Assembly (NCBI RefSeq): GCF_000348905.1 | Contig: NZ_AOFT01000009.1 | Coordinates: 94,382-158,381, forward strand | Origin: Bhargavaea cecembensis DSE10 | GTDB taxonomy: Bacteria > Bacillota > Bacilli > Bacillales_A > Planococcaceae | Length of the DNA stretch: 64,000 nt | Reading direction: 5' to 3' | Notes under the pieces: generated by a model | What the model saw: the letters and a program-made list of their open reading frames with translations, nothing else | What the model was told of the DNA's origin: nothing | Database searches by the model: none | Translations under genes and position numbers: made by a program | In this document: positions 23,785-32,946 of the stretch, in pieces | Numbering within the stretch: the first letter of the stretch is position 1 | How the letters are laid out: each line of letters starts with the position of its first letter

Positions 23785-25155
23785 TCAGTTGACACCGCCT
23801 TTCGTCATGCCGAATTTCTCCATGAGGCGGATCCGCCTTGCCTCGATGTCGGGATCCTTCTCCTCTGGCCGGGGCTCTTTATCGCCCTCGGGTTTGTGGT
23901 CTTTCTTGTAGAACCAGTCGGGTACGGCTTCCGTTTTGGCACCCGGCTTTCGGGGTCTCGTGGTTCCGCCGCCCTCCTGCTTCCACTTCATATACTTGTC
24001 GTGTTCTGTCCGTGCCAGCTCGAGCGCGTCCTTTACATTGTCGACTTTTTTAGCCATCCAATGCGAGGCGATCCGCTCAACATAATTGTTCGTCAGCTTC
24101 CCGTCGTTCCTGAGCCATACATACTGCAGAAGCACATTGACCACACCTGACGGAAGGCGATGTTCCAGCACAAGCTTCTGTGCAAGTTTTACATCCACCT
24201 GCATCGGCTCGCGTCCCCCATTGATGTCTTTCAGCATCTCGACCGGCGAACTGGACTCCAGATAGAGGATCAGCTCATCTTCCTTGGTTTTCGGTTCTTC
24301 AGGAGAAGCCGCTTTTTCCTGGGTGGCGATGATTTTGGTGAGTTTCGGAGCTGTATTCGACCTGGACAGCTTGTAATAATCGGCAGCTGCACGCTTCAGC
24401 CGGTCTTCCGTCAGATTGCCGTCGGCATCGATCGCCAGAAGGACGACCTGCTGCATATCGACCGGCGACAGGCCATATAGGAAGGCGATCCGGACGATCA
24501 TTTCTTTCACCGACGGAGTAAATGCCTTCCTTGGCACCAGTTGCGCCGACAGCCCTTCCATCATAAGCGGGAAGTCAAACGGATAGCCGGTGAAAGCGAG
24601 CTTTGGCGCCCGCTGGTTTGATTCGTATGTATCTGTATCTTCCTCCATGGCACCTGCCTTGACGGACTTGTACACTTCGGGGAATGACCTGGACACCTCT
24701 TCGTAGCCCTCCGGAACCGGCGGGTTCAGAAAACGTCCGCGGATGCGCTTATATGTCTGGGCCCCCACCTTGCCGAACAAGAACATCGACAAAATCGGAT
24801 CATGGAAGAACGTCTCCGGGTCCAATGGCGGCTTAAGTTCATAAAGGAAGCAGCGCGCCTCCCCGTCATTTTTCCGGTAGGTCTTGAGCAGCCCGATTCC
24901 CTCAAGTGACAGCCTGGCCTCGAACAGCGTCCCGATCGGCATATCAAGAAGGTTGAGGAGGTGATAGTGGGTGGACTCTGCGGTCCCTTCCCGCTCAGCC
25001 TCTCCCCAAAGGGCAAAGAAGACCGCCATCGCCCCATGCCCGATAAGCGGCTGGTAGAGTGCGGTCAGGATCTGGCGGTCAAAATCGGAAAAGGGATAAG
25101 GAAGACGGACACAATACGCATCCGACGGCTGCAATTCTTTGTAGAGCGGATTCAT
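23785..25155 (-). CDS. dnaB: Replication initiation and membrane attachment protein DnaB (Bacillus type)
   Basis: 456 residues. The N-terminal part (MNPLYKELQPSDAYCVRLPYPFSDFDRQILTALYQPLIGHGA) and the C-terminal DnaB/DnaD-type region (LARTEHDKYMKWKQ) match the Bacillus protein, which is a primosome and origin-membrane factor and not the replicative helicase. It works with DnaD and DnaI. The C-terminal 60 residues are basic and unstructured. Confidence 0.93.
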   Translation of the reverse strand: MNPLYKELQPSDAYCVRLPYPFSDFDRQILTALYQPLIGHGAMAVFFALWGEAEREGTAESTHYHLLNLLDMPIGTLFEARLSLEGIGLLKTYRKNDGEARCFLYELKPPLDPETFFHDPILSMFLFGKVGAQTYKRIRGRFLNPPVPEGYEEVSRSFPEVYKSVKAGAMEEDTDTYESNQRAPKLAFTGYPFDFPLMMEGLSAQLVPRKAFTPSVKEMIVRIAFLYGLSPVDMQQVVLLAIDADGNLTEDRLKRAAADYYKLSRSNTAPKLTKIIATQEKAASPEEPKTKEDELILYLESSSPVEMLKDINGGREPMQVDVKLAQKLVLEHRLPSGVVNVLLQYVWLRNDGKLTNNYVERIASHWMAKKVDNVKDALELARTEHDKYMKWKQEGGGTTRPRKPGAKTEAVPDWFYKKDHKPEGDKEPRPEEKDPDIEARRIRLMEKFGMTKGGVN

Positions 25156-25183
25156 ATTCCCATCCTTTCATTCCGCGGGTCAA

Positions 25184-25645
25184 TCAGTCATCTTCTTTCT
25201 TCAGGAGGTCTTTCAGTTCATCGATAAAAACATTAATGTCCTTGAACTGACGGTAGACGGAGGCGAACCGTACATAGGCGACGTCATCGATTTCGACAAG
25301 CCGCTCCATCACCATCTCCCCGACATCCTCGGACTTGACTTCGGCATTGCCCTGGCGCCGGAGCTCTTTCTCGATCGAGAAGACAACCTCTTCAAGGTCG
25401 TCGAGCGGCACGGGCCGCTTTTCACAGGCCCGGATCAGTCCGCGCAATACTTTCTCACGGCTGAACTCTTCCCGTGAACCGTCTTTTTTCACGACGATCA
25501 GCGGCATCTCCTCGACTTTTTCAAATGTAGTGAACCGGTATCCGCAAGCCTCGCACTCCCTGCGTCGCCGGATCGCCTTGCTTTCGTCCACCGGCCGGGA
25601 ATCGACGACTCGCGTCCCGTTATGCTGACAGGCCGGGCACTTCAT
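25184..25645 (-). CDS. nrdR: Transcriptional repressor NrdR
   Basis: 153 residues from the ATG at 25645 (GCGGGG six bases upstream), giving the invariant MKCPAC beginning. The zinc ribbon uses C3, C6, C31 and C34 (MKCPAC...[17 protein letters not shown]). The ATP-cone (about 49-139) binds ATP/dATP and sets the oligomeric state. NrdR represses ribonucleotide reductase genes when dATP is high; those genes are outside this window. First gene before dnaB. Confidence 0.97.
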   Translation of the reverse strand: MKCPACQHNGTRVVDSRPVDESKAIRRRRECEACGYRFTTFEKVEEMPLIVVKKDGSREEFSREKVLRGLIRACEKRPVPLDDLEEVVFSIEKELRRQGNAEVKSEDVGEMVMERLVEIDDVAYVRFASVYRQFKDINVFIDELKDLLKKEDD

Positions 25646-25781
25646 CGGCATCCCCGCTTTCTGTTTAAGTTCATGATCTTCCGGTCACCCGATGTGAGCG
25701 GAGTGTGTCATTCATTCCATTATAGCAGAGTTCCGCCGGCGGCTAAACGGGATACTGCCTGCCAGAAACTGCTCCAAAAAT

Positions 25782-25809
25782 AAAAAAGCAGAAGCTTCCG
25801 CCTCTGCTC
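25782..25809 (-). terminator. Terminator of speD
   Basis: On the minus strand AGCAGAGGC/GCTTCTGCT with a four-base loop (one mismatch) is followed by six T residues. It lies 24 bases after the speD stop. Confidence 0.85.
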
Positions 25810-25833
25810 TTGATGTTCCAATCATAAACGGTG

Positions 25834-26217
25834 TCAGGCCATGACGGTGACCGCTGTTTTTCCGGCTCCGACAGGACCCATGCCCCGGGGCAGTTCGGTC
25901 ATCTGGCGGTTCTTTGCTCCGAGCGCATCCGCAATATAGCCGGCTGCAATGGTCGGATCAAGATCTCCGCAAGTGTATACGTCAATGCTGGCATAGCCAT
26001 GCTCAGGGAAGCTGTGGATCGTGAGGTGTGATTCGGAAATGATGACGACCCCGCTGACTCCCTGCGGTGCGAATTTGTGAAACGCGACTTCTCGCACTTC
26101 CGCGCCCGAACGCAATGCGGCTTCGACAAATGTCTGCTCGATATACGGCATGTCATTCAACTTGTCGAATTCACATTCCCAAAGTTCAGCAATTACATGA
26201 CGACCCATTGTTTCCAT
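25834..26217 (-). CDS. speD: S-adenosylmethionine decarboxylase proenzyme
   Basis: 127 residues, the prokaryotic class 1b length. The self-cleavage site is E62-S63 in [16 protein letters not shown]63 becomes the pyruvoyl group. H68 and C83 are the processing and catalytic residues. It supplies decarboxylated SAM for spermidine synthesis. The ATG at 26217 has GGGGGG seven bases upstream. It is monocistronic, with its own promoter, a structured leader and a terminator. Confidence 0.96.
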   Translation of the reverse strand: METMGRHVIAELWECEFDKLNDMPYIEQTFVEAALRSGAEVREVAFHKFAPQGVSGVVIISESHLTIHSFPEHGYASIDVYTCGDLDPTIAAGYIADALGAKNRQMTELPRGMGPVGAGKTAVTVMA

Positions 26218-26373
26218 GGTTCGTCCCCCCTTCTTCAGTAAGTATTGCCGGCTGTCGGCAAACGGGCAACCACGGGGGAAAGTTAGTCCGATGAGGTCCT
26301 AACCCTTTAAGCTGCCCAGTGTGAACTTTGAGGTTCACGGGATAATTATATGACGGGAACCCTTCAAACGCAA
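26218..26373 (-). promoter_or_regulatory. speD promoter and structured 5' leader
   Basis: TTGCGT (26373-26368), 17 bases, TATAAT (26350-26345) predicts transcription from about 26338 and a leader near 120 nt. It can form three hairpins: GTGAAC/GTTCAC (26321-26338, at the very start), GTTAG/CTAAC (26282-26303) and TTGCC/GGCAA (26245-26261). The last has an alternative partner, GGGCAA, just upstream in the RNA. It matches no riboswitch I recognise. Confidence 0.5.
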
Positions 26374-26453
26374 CTATTAATCTCAAACAGAGGATAAACG
26401 GCCAATCATTCCCAATGACGGACGATGTCTCTGTCCCCCTCCGCGGCAAACAG

Positions 26454-26475
26454 AAAACCCGGGCGGGGCCCGGGT
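26454..26475 (-). terminator. Terminator of gapB
   Basis: ACCCGGGC/GCCCGGGT with a three-base loop is followed on the minus strand by TTTTC, 13 bases after the gapB stop. Confidence 0.85.
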
Positions 26476-26488
26476 CCTGACTCATTGA

Positions 26489-27511
26489 TTACGCATTGAC
26501 TTTCGCACCGATTCCGGCCGCAACTTTCTTTGTTAGGTCGACAACGCGTGCAGAATAGCCCCATTCATTGTCATACCATGCAAGAACTTTCACTTTGCGG
26601 TCTCCCATGATCATCGTCGTGAGCCCGTCGATTGTAGCCGAGTGCGCATCGGTCTTGAAGTCACTCGAGACAAGCGGTTCTGTCGTGTAAGCAAGAATTC
26701 CCTTGAGCGGGCCTTCTGCCGCACGGATGAAGGCATCATTGACTTCTTCGACCGACACGTCACGGTTCAGGTCAACCACAAGGTCGACGAGCGAGACGTT
26801 AGGGGTCGGAACGCGGAGTGCCATGCCGTGAAGCTTGCCTTTGAGTTCCGGCAGTACGAGAGAAAGTGCCTTTGCGGCGCCTGTAGTTGTCGGGATGATC
26901 GACTCGGCAGCCGCGCGCGCACGGCGGAGGTCCTTGTGCGGATTGTCGATGTTGTTCTGGTCATTTGTATATGCGTGGACAGTGGTCATCAGTCCGCTGT
27001 CGATGCCGAATTCGTCATTCAGCACTTTTGCAACCGGTGCAAGGCAGTTTGTTGTGCAGCTTGCGTTGGAGATGACATCGTGCCGGTCGAGATCAAGCTG
27101 ATCATCGTTCACACCCATGACGATGGTGACATCTTCGTTCTTGCCCGGAGCGGTCAGGATGACTTTCTTCGCACCGGCTTCAAGGTGAAGGGCCGCTTTG
27201 TCCCGGGAATTGAACTTGCCGGTCGCTTCGATGACGATATCCACGCCGAGCTCTTTCCACGGAAGCTTAGCCGGGTCACGTTCAGCAATCAGCTGGACCC
27301 GTTTGCCGTTGACGACAAGCGCATCGTCCTCAGTCAGGACATCTCCTTCAAACTTTCCGTGAATGGTGTCATATTTCAAAAGATGGGCAAGTGTTTCCGG
27401 CGGATAGCTCGCGTTGACCGCTACAATATTCAATCCGTCTTCAAGAATTGCCTGGCGGAATACCATACGGCCAATCCGGCCGAAACCGTTAATCGCGATG
27501 GAAGGATTCAT
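26489..27511 (-). CDS. gapB: Glyceraldehyde-3-phosphate dehydrogenase, GapB (gluconeogenic) type
   Basis: 340 residues with catalytic C152 in SNASCTTNC and the phosphate-binding segments of the family. The residue after the second Rossmann strand is A34 (VNASYPPETLAHLL), where NAD-dependent glycolytic GapA has aspartate (VND). This is the GapB signature for NADP preference and the gluconeogenic direction. Position next to speD and coaE is the Bacillus gapB position. A CcpN-like site overlaps its -10 box. It is monocistronic. Confidence 0.93.
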   Translation of the reverse strand: MNPSIAINGFGRIGRMVFRQAILEDGLNIVAVNASYPPETLAHLLKYDTIHGKFEGDVLTEDDALVVNGKRVQLIAERDPAKLPWKELGVDIVIEATGKFNSRDKAALHLEAGAKKVILTAPGKNEDVTIVMGVNDDQLDLDRHDVISNASCTTNCLAPVAKVLNDEFGIDSGLMTTVHAYTNDQNNIDNPHKDLRRARAAAESIIPTTTGAAKALSLVLPELKGKLHGMALRVPTPNVSLVDLVVDLNRDVSVEEVNDAFIRAAEGPLKGILAYTTEPLVSSDFKTDAHSATIDGLTTMIMGDRKVKVLAWYDNEWGYSARVVDLTKKVAAGIGAKVNA

Positions 27512-27561
27512 GAGGGGGCCTCCTGTAACTGTGTTATACTCATTTTCTTTTACTCGTAATT

Positions 27562-27572
27562 AGTATATCACA
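27562..27572 (-). promoter_or_regulatory. gapB -10 region with CcpN-like operator
   Basis: TGTGATATACT on the minus strand matches the published CcpN consensus TRTGHYATAYW at every position and contains the -10 box TATACT. In Bacillus subtilis CcpN represses gapB on glucose, so the match lies where it should. No strong -35 box was seen. Confidence 0.65.
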
Positions 27573-27638
27573 TTTACCGGAAAAAGCACCCACATTTATC
27601 ACGTTCAATGAAATTACATGATTCAGAATGTTTACCGG

Positions 27639-28235
27639 TCAGGGGAAGGCATTCCAGGATTCCAGAATCCGGTCCAGCTGTTCTTCCGTCTCTTCTATGG
27701 TCCCATTGTTGTAGATGACGGCATCTGCTCCCCGTTCTTTCTCGGAGATCGGAAGCTGTGAGGTGATCCTGGCCCTAGCTTCCTTTTCACTGAAGCCGTC
27801 CCTTTCCATCAGCCGCTTCAGCTGGGTCTCCTCTGTCACTGATACGACGAGGATCTTGTCGGCGTAATGCTGGAGCCTGCTTTCAAACAAAAGCGGGATA
27901 TCCATCACTACGGTCTTCGCCCCACGGTCAAAGTGCCCGTCGCGCTGGCGCAGCATCTCCTGACGGATGGCGGGGTGCATGATGTCATTCAATTTCTTGC
28001 GTTCGGCCGGATCGTTGAAGATCCGTTCCCCGACCGCGGCTCGGTCCATCGTCCCGTCCTCAAGGATCACCTCTTCCCCGAACGCCTGACGGACCCTTTC
28101 GAGTGCAGGCTGCCCGGGCTCGACGACGAGCCTCGCGACACGGTCCGCATCCACAATCGGAAATCCTCTTGCTTCAAGCATCCCGGAAACTGTACTTTTC
28201 CCGCTCGCAATACTTCCGGTCAATCCGATAATCAT
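27639..28235 (-). CDS. coaE: Dephospho-CoA kinase
   Basis: 198 residues. P-loop GSIASGKS at 7-14, then ARGFPIVDADRVARLVVEPG and the lid region with MHPAIRQEM and VVMDIPLLFESRL. It performs the last step of coenzyme A synthesis. It follows mutM by 13 bases and is the last gene of polA-mutM-coaE. Confidence 0.95.
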   Translation of the reverse strand: MIIGLTGSIASGKSTVSGMLEARGFPIVDADRVARLVVEPGQPALERVRQAFGEEVILEDGTMDRAAVGERIFNDPAERKKLNDIMHPAIRQEMLRQRDGHFDRGAKTVVMDIPLLFESRLQHYADKILVVSVTEETQLKRLMERDGFSEKEARARITSQLPISEKERGADAVIYNNGTIEETEEQLDRILESWNAFP

Positions 28236-28248
28236 TGTGACACCTCTT

Positions 28249-29121
28249 TCAATGCTGGCATTTCGGGCAATAGACCGATGTCCGCCCGGCTATTGTCACC
28301 CGTTTGGTTTCCGCACCGCAATCGGGACAGCCTTTCCGCCCGTACATGCGCAGCCGGTTCTGCATCCCGCCTGCTTCGCCGTTGATGTTCCGGTAATCCG
28401 AGATCGAGCTGCCGCCCGCTTCGATCGCTTCTCCAAGCACCTGGCGGATCTCAGCAAACAGTCGCTCAAGACGCTCCATGCTGATTCTGCCCGTCTTCCG
28501 TACAGGGTGGATCCCGGTCCGGAAAAGCGCTTCAGTCGCGTAGATATTCCCGCAGCCGGAGATGACTTTTCCATCCATAATCGTTTCCTTGATCGGCTTT
28601 CCGGCGTATTTCGCAGTCCTGCACAGACTCAGAAAATGCCCTGCTGCTGATTCATCGAACGGTTCAGGAGCCATCGCGAGCAGCGGCGGATGATCGCTTT
28701 CCTCCCCGATCAGGCGCAGCTCACCGAAACGGCGGATGTCCGCAAAGGCAAGCAGGCCGCCGTCCTCCATCCCGAATATGACATGGATATGCCGGCGAAA
28801 CTTCTCCTCCTTCACCTCATCGATGTCGTTGACCGCGAACCAGGCGCCCGACATGCCGAGATGGCTGACAAGAAGAAAGGTTTCTCCGTTTTTCTCAAGG
28901 TGAAAGTAAATGTATTTGCTCCGGCGGGTGACATCCGTGATCGTCATCCCGCGCATCCGCTCAGCGAACTCTTCCGCAGAGATGTTTTTCAGGATGGCTT
29001 CTTTTGCCTCAGACTTCGATTGGATGACCGTATCGGACACCGCAATGTCCCGGATTGTCCGTCCGGATGCGGCCGGGGCGAGCGACCGCACGACCCCTTC
29101 TACCTCCGGCAATTCCGGCAT
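28249..29121 (-). CDS. mutM: Formamidopyrimidine-DNA glycosylase (Fpg)
   Basis: 290 residues from the ATG at 29121, giving MPELPEVEGVV with the catalytic P2 and E3 after Met removal; the frame's earlier ATG at 29130 would bury the N-terminal proline nucleophile. The beta-elimination lysine is in RRSKYIYFHLE, and the C-terminal zinc finger has four cysteines (CPDC...CPKC). It removes oxidised purines such as 8-oxoguanine and nicks the strand. Operon with polA and coaE. Confidence 0.95.
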   Translation of the reverse strand: MPELPEVEGVVRSLAPAASGRTIRDIAVSDTVIQSKSEAKEAILKNISAEEFAERMRGMTITDVTRRSKYIYFHLEKNGETFLLVSHLGMSGAWFAVNDIDEVKEEKFRRHIHVIFGMEDGGLLAFADIRRFGELRLIGEESDHPPLLAMAPEPFDESAAGHFLSLCRTAKYAGKPIKETIMDGKVISGCGNIYATEALFRTGIHPVRKTGRISMERLERLFAEIRQVLGEAIEAGGSSISDYRNINGEAGGMQNRLRMYGRKGCPDCGAETKRVTIAGRTSVYCPKCQH

Positions 29122-29167
29122 GTTGTTCAACTTCTTTCTTTATAAAATGGTTCTTTTGCTGGGTGAC

Positions 29168-31801
29168 TTATTTTGTATCGTACCAGGATGGACCGTAGGC
29201 GGATTCCACCATTAGCGGTACATCCAGTTCCAGTGCCGCCTCCATCACATCCGGCACCACCTCGGCAAGCTTTCCAAGCTCCTCTTCCGGGCACTCGAAG
29301 ATCAGTTCATCATGCACCTGAAGCAGCATGCGTGCCTGCAGGCCTTCCCGCTCCAGACGCTTGTCCATCTCGACCATCGCCTTCTTAATGATGTCCGCTG
29401 CGGTTCCCTGGATCGGCGTGTTCATCGCGGTCCGTTCAGCGAAGCTTCTCAGGTTGAAGTTCCTGCTGTTGATATCCGGCAAGTATCTCCTGCGGTTCAT
29501 GAGGGTCGTGACAAAACCTTTTTCCTTTGCTTCGGCAACCGAATCCTCCATGTACTGCTTGACACCGGGGAAACTGGCCAGATAGCGGTCGATGAATTCC
29601 GCAGCTTCTTTTCGTGTGATGTTCAGGTTCTGGGAAAGTCCGTAATCACTGATCCCGTAAACGATCCCGAAATTGACAGCTTTCGCCGCACGCCGCATGT
29701 CCGGTGTCACATCCTGCGCTTCCACGTGGAACACATCGCCGGCCGTCCGGGTATGAATGTCCTCACCTTCACGGAATGCGTCAATCAGCTTCTCGTCTCC
29801 GGACATATGGGCAAGGACGCGAAGTTCGATCTGTGAATAGTCTGCAGCAAACATCACCCAGCCCGGTTCCGAGGGGACGAAAGCCTTGCGGATTTTCCGC
29901 CCTTCCTCGATGCGCACCGGAATGTTCTGCAGGTTCGGGTTGGTGGAGCTCAGCCTTCCTGTCTGTGTGAGAGCCTGCTGGTAATACGTATGAATCTTGC
30001 CGTCCGCATGAATCTCTTTCAGCAGCCCCTCGATGTAAGTGGACTGGAGCTTTCCAAGCTGGCGGTATTCAAGGATCAGGTCGATGATCTCATGCCGCCC
30101 GCTGAGCTTTTCAAGCACGTCCGCTGCAGTGGAATAGCCGGTTTTTGTCTTCTTGATCACCGGCAGGCCCATTTCCTCGAAAAGGATCACACCCAGTTGC
30201 TTGGTCGAGTTGATGTTGAACGTTTGACCGGCCAGGGCATAGATCTGTTCTTCAATGGCTTCAAGTTTGCCGGCGAGGTCTTCCCCGATTTCTTCAAGGA
30301 TACCCCGCTCGGTTTTGACGCCGGTGGCTTCCATGCGTCCGAGGATCGTCGCAAGCGGAATCTCGAGTTCCCGGTACAGTTCGAATTGGTTGTTTTCCTT
30401 TAGGCGCCCTTCCACTGTCTCGCGGAGCCTGTGGACGGCAAGCGCCTTGCGGCTTGCATGTTCCGCAACGGTTTCCAGGTCAGGGACTGCCCGTTTGGCG
30501 CCTTTTCCGTAAATGGCCTGGTCTTCCGAAACCCCTGAAAACCCGAATTCCCTTGCCGCGGAAGACGCGTCGGTGAGCGACACGGAAGGATTGGCGATAT
30601 AAGCGGCGAGCAGCAGGTCAAAAACGATGCCGTCCGCTTCGAGCTCCAGCCTCGCAAGCGCAGCCAGAGAGGCCTTTGCGTCGACGGTCAGTTTTTCCGA
30701 CGAATCATCCGCAAGCCACTTTGCGAGCTGCGGGTCCGCTTTCAGATGATCTGAAGGGATATAGACGGTCTCTTTTCCGTCAGACAGCGCCACACCGAGA
30801 ATATCCGCCGTGTGATAAAACTCATCGGACAGTTCGACATGGAAGGCTGTGCCGCTCTTGAGGAGGGATTCGGGCGCTTTCTCGGCGACCGTGAAACGGA
30901 TCTCTTCCGCTTCCTCTGTCTCTGTTGCCGGCTGTGCCCCATCCGCCTTTTCGATGAGTGTCCGGAAATTCAGCTCACGGAACACCGGGATAACCTGCTC
31001 CATGTCCGGTCCCGGGTAGGTGATGTCTGACAGCCCGATCTCAATTGGGGACTCGGTGTTGATTGTGGCGAGCGCTTTGCTCATCCTGGCCAGTTCCTCA
31101 TTCTCGACCAGCTTCTCTTTCAGCTTTTTCCCGCTGACTTCGTCAATGCCATTGTAGACGCCTTCGACAGAGCCAAACTGTTTCAGCAGCTTGATCGCGG
31201 TCTTTTCTCCCACACCGGGAACTCCCGGGATGTTATCGGATGCATCGCCCATCAGACCCTTCATATCGATGATCTGTTCAGGCGTCAGGCCATACTTTTC
31301 CTTCACATGATCCGGCGTATAGGCCTCGATGTCGGTCATTCCTTTTCGGGTGATCTGGACGGTCACCGCTTCATCAGCAAGCTGGGTCAGGTCCTTGTCA
31401 CCGGTGATCACGACGGTCTCCACACCGCCGGCCGCAGCTTCACGGCTTAATGTGCCGATGATGTCATCCGCCTCAAAGGACTCCAGCTCGTACTGCCTGA
31501 TGTTGTAGGCGTCGAGCATTTTTCGGAGATACGGGAACTGTTCGGACAGCTCGGGCGGCGTTTTCTGCCGGCCGCCCTTGTACTCCTTATACGTGCTGTG
31601 GCGGAACGTTGTTTTTCCGGCGTCCCACGCGACCAGCATATGGGTCGGCTGTTCATCTTTCAGGATCTTCTCCAGCATCATCGCAAAGCCGTACACCGCG
31701 TTGGTGTGCACGCCCTGGTCATTCGTCAGGAGCGGCAGGGCGAAAAACGCCCGGTAGGCCAGACTGTTCCCGTCCAGGAGCAGCACTTTCTGCTTGGTCA
31801 T
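29168..31801 (-). CDS. polA: DNA polymerase I
   Basis: 877 residues. The N-terminal 5'-3' exonuclease (about 1-290: LLLDGNSLAYRAFFALP, VAWDAGKTTFRH, SFEADDIIGTLSR, VPGVGEKTAIKLL) is followed by a 3'-5' exonuclease-like domain that has lost its acidic catalytic motifs, as in other Bacillus Pol I. The polymerase motifs are A (DYSQIELRVLAHMS), B (RRAAKAVNFGIVYG) and C (LLQVHDELIFECP). It works in Okazaki-fragment maturation and excision repair. First gene of polA-mutM-coaE. Confidence 0.97.
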   Translation of the reverse strand: MTKQKVLLLDGNSLAYRAFFALPLLTNDQGVHTNAVYGFAMMLEKILKDEQPTHMLVAWDAGKTTFRHSTYKEYKGGRQKTPPELSEQFPYLRKMLDAYNIRQYELESFEADDIIGTLSREAAAGGVETVVITGDKDLTQLADEAVTVQITRKGMTDIEAYTPDHVKEKYGLTPEQIIDMKGLMGDASDNIPGVPGVGEKTAIKLLKQFGSVEGVYNGIDEVSGKKLKEKLVENEELARMSKALATINTESPIEIGLSDITYPGPDMEQVIPVFRELNFRTLIEKADGAQPATETEEAEEIRFTVAEKAPESLLKSGTAFHVELSDEFYHTADILGVALSDGKETVYIPSDHLKADPQLAKWLADDSSEKLTVDAKASLAALARLELEADGIVFDLLLAAYIANPSVSLTDASSAAREFGFSGVSEDQAIYGKGAKRAVPDLETVAEHASRKALAVHRLRETVEGRLKENNQFELYRELEIPLATILGRMEATGVKTERGILEEIGEDLAGKLEAIEEQIYALAGQTFNINSTKQLGVILFEEMGLPVIKKTKTGYSTAADVLEKLSGRHEIIDLILEYRQLGKLQSTYIEGLLKEIHADGKIHTYYQQALTQTGRLSSTNPNLQNIPVRIEEGRKIRKAFVPSEPGWVMFAADYSQIELRVLAHMSGDEKLIDAFREGEDIHTRTAGDVFHVEAQDVTPDMRRAAKAVNFGIVYGISDYGLSQNLNITRKEAAEFIDRYLASFPGVKQYMEDSVAEAKEKGFVTTLMNRRRYLPDINSRNFNLRSFAERTAMNTPIQGTAADIIKKAMVEMDKRLEREGLQARMLLQVHDELIFECPEEELGKLAEVVPDVMEAALELDVPLMVESAYGPSWYDTK

Positions 31802-31819
31802 TCAGGTCAACCTCCATCC

Positions 31820-31884
31820 GCAAATAAAAAACGTCGTCTCCCTCCATCTTACCACAGGGGCAGGATGGAGCAGAAACGACGTGT
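31820..31884 (-). terminator. Terminator between hflC and polA
   Basis: A long interrupted stem (ACGTCGT..CTCCATC / GATGGAG..ACGACGT) ends in TTTTTTATTT on the minus strand, right after the hflC stop and ahead of polA. Confidence 0.8.
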
Positions 31885-31890
31885 TGGCGC

Positions 31891-32946
31891 TTATTCGGTG
31901 AAGCCGGAAAGGATCCTTGCATAAGGGGAATCGGATGGGATGACAATCATCGTCTCTTCACCGATCGTCTTCTTATACGATTCCAATGTACGGTAAAGCT
32001 CATAGAAATCAGGGTCTTTCGAGAAGGATTGGTTATAGATGCGTGCCGCTTCCGCCTCGCCTTCCGCCCGGATTACTTCAGCCTGTTTTTTCGCTTCGGC
32101 CAGAAGTTCCTGCACTTCCCGGTCCGTTTCGGCTTCAATGCGACGTTTTTCCGCATCCCCTTCCGACAGGTAGGTCTGGGCGGTCGATTCCCGCTCCGAG
32201 ATCATCCGCGTATAGATGGACTGTTCGTTCTCAGGCGGCAGGTCGATCCGCTTCATCCGGACATCCGTCACCGCAATTCCGAAATTACCGGATTCCAGCA
32301 GTTCATTCACCCGTTCGGTGACTTTGTCGTTCAGGTTGCCCCGGGAGGAGTCCTCGTCGTTGACGATGCTTGTATAGTCAAGCTGCCCAAGCTCCGAACG
32401 GACAACGGAATAAATATATTCTTCCATCCGTGCCTCGGCATTGACGATATTCCTCGCGTTGTTGATCATCATTTTCGGGTCGGTAATGCGCCATACTGCA
32501 TAGTTGTCGATGATCATGCGCTTTTTATCCTTTGTCGTGATTTCCGCTTCGGAGACGTTATAGGCCATCTGGTTTTTCGGAAGCATCGTCACGCTTTGCA
32601 GAAACGGAACCTTGAATTTCACACCAGGGTCCGAATCGATGCGGACGATCTCACCGAACTGACGGACAACGCGGTACTCGTTTTCCTTTACTACATACAC
32701 ATTTGCAAGAAGGATGAGCAGCACTGCGAAAATGGAAGTGAACACAATGGCCGGCTTGATGTACTTGCGCAGGTCTGCCGGCGGCTTCGGTTCCGAAGGA
32801 TCATTCGTTTTCCTGGACCGTTTCTTTTTCCCGAAAGGAGTGATCTTGCTGCTGCCGCCTGATTTTTTGCGCGCCTGTTCCTGTCTCTGCCGCTCCAGGA
32901 ACTTCTCTTCGATGCTCTTGAATGGGTTGTTGTCATTATTGGCCAT
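31891..32946 (-). CDS. hflC: HflC-type SPFH membrane protein (protease modulator)
   Basis: 351 residues. A 70-residue basic, disordered N-terminus (KKSGGSSKITPFGKKKRSRK) precedes one membrane span (about 66-88), then the SPFH/prohibitin domain (VVKENEYRVVRQFGEIVRIDSDPGVKFKVPFLQSV) and a long helical segment rich in E, A and R (EKRRIEAETDREVQELLAEAKKQAEVIRAEGEAEA). In Escherichia coli, HflK and HflC form a cage round FtsH. It overlaps the end of hflK by 11 bases. Bacillus subtilis lacks a close pair at this locus, so this is a family-specific insertion between polA and phoR. Confidence 0.87.
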   Translation of the reverse strand: MANNDNNPFKSIEEKFLERQRQEQARKKSGGSSKITPFGKKKRSRKTNDPSEPKPPADLRKYIKPAIVFTSIFAVLLILLANVYVVKENEYRVVRQFGEIVRIDSDPGVKFKVPFLQSVTMLPKNQMAYNVSEAEITTKDKKRMIIDNYAVWRITDPKMMINNARNIVNAEARMEEYIYSVVRSELGQLDYTSIVNDEDSSRGNLNDKVTERVNELLESGNFGIAVTDVRMKRIDLPPENEQSIYTRMISERESTAQTYLSEGDAEKRRIEAETDREVQELLAEAKKQAEVIRAEGEAEAARIYNQSFSKDPDFYELYRTLESYKKTIGEETMIVIPSDSPYARILSGFTE

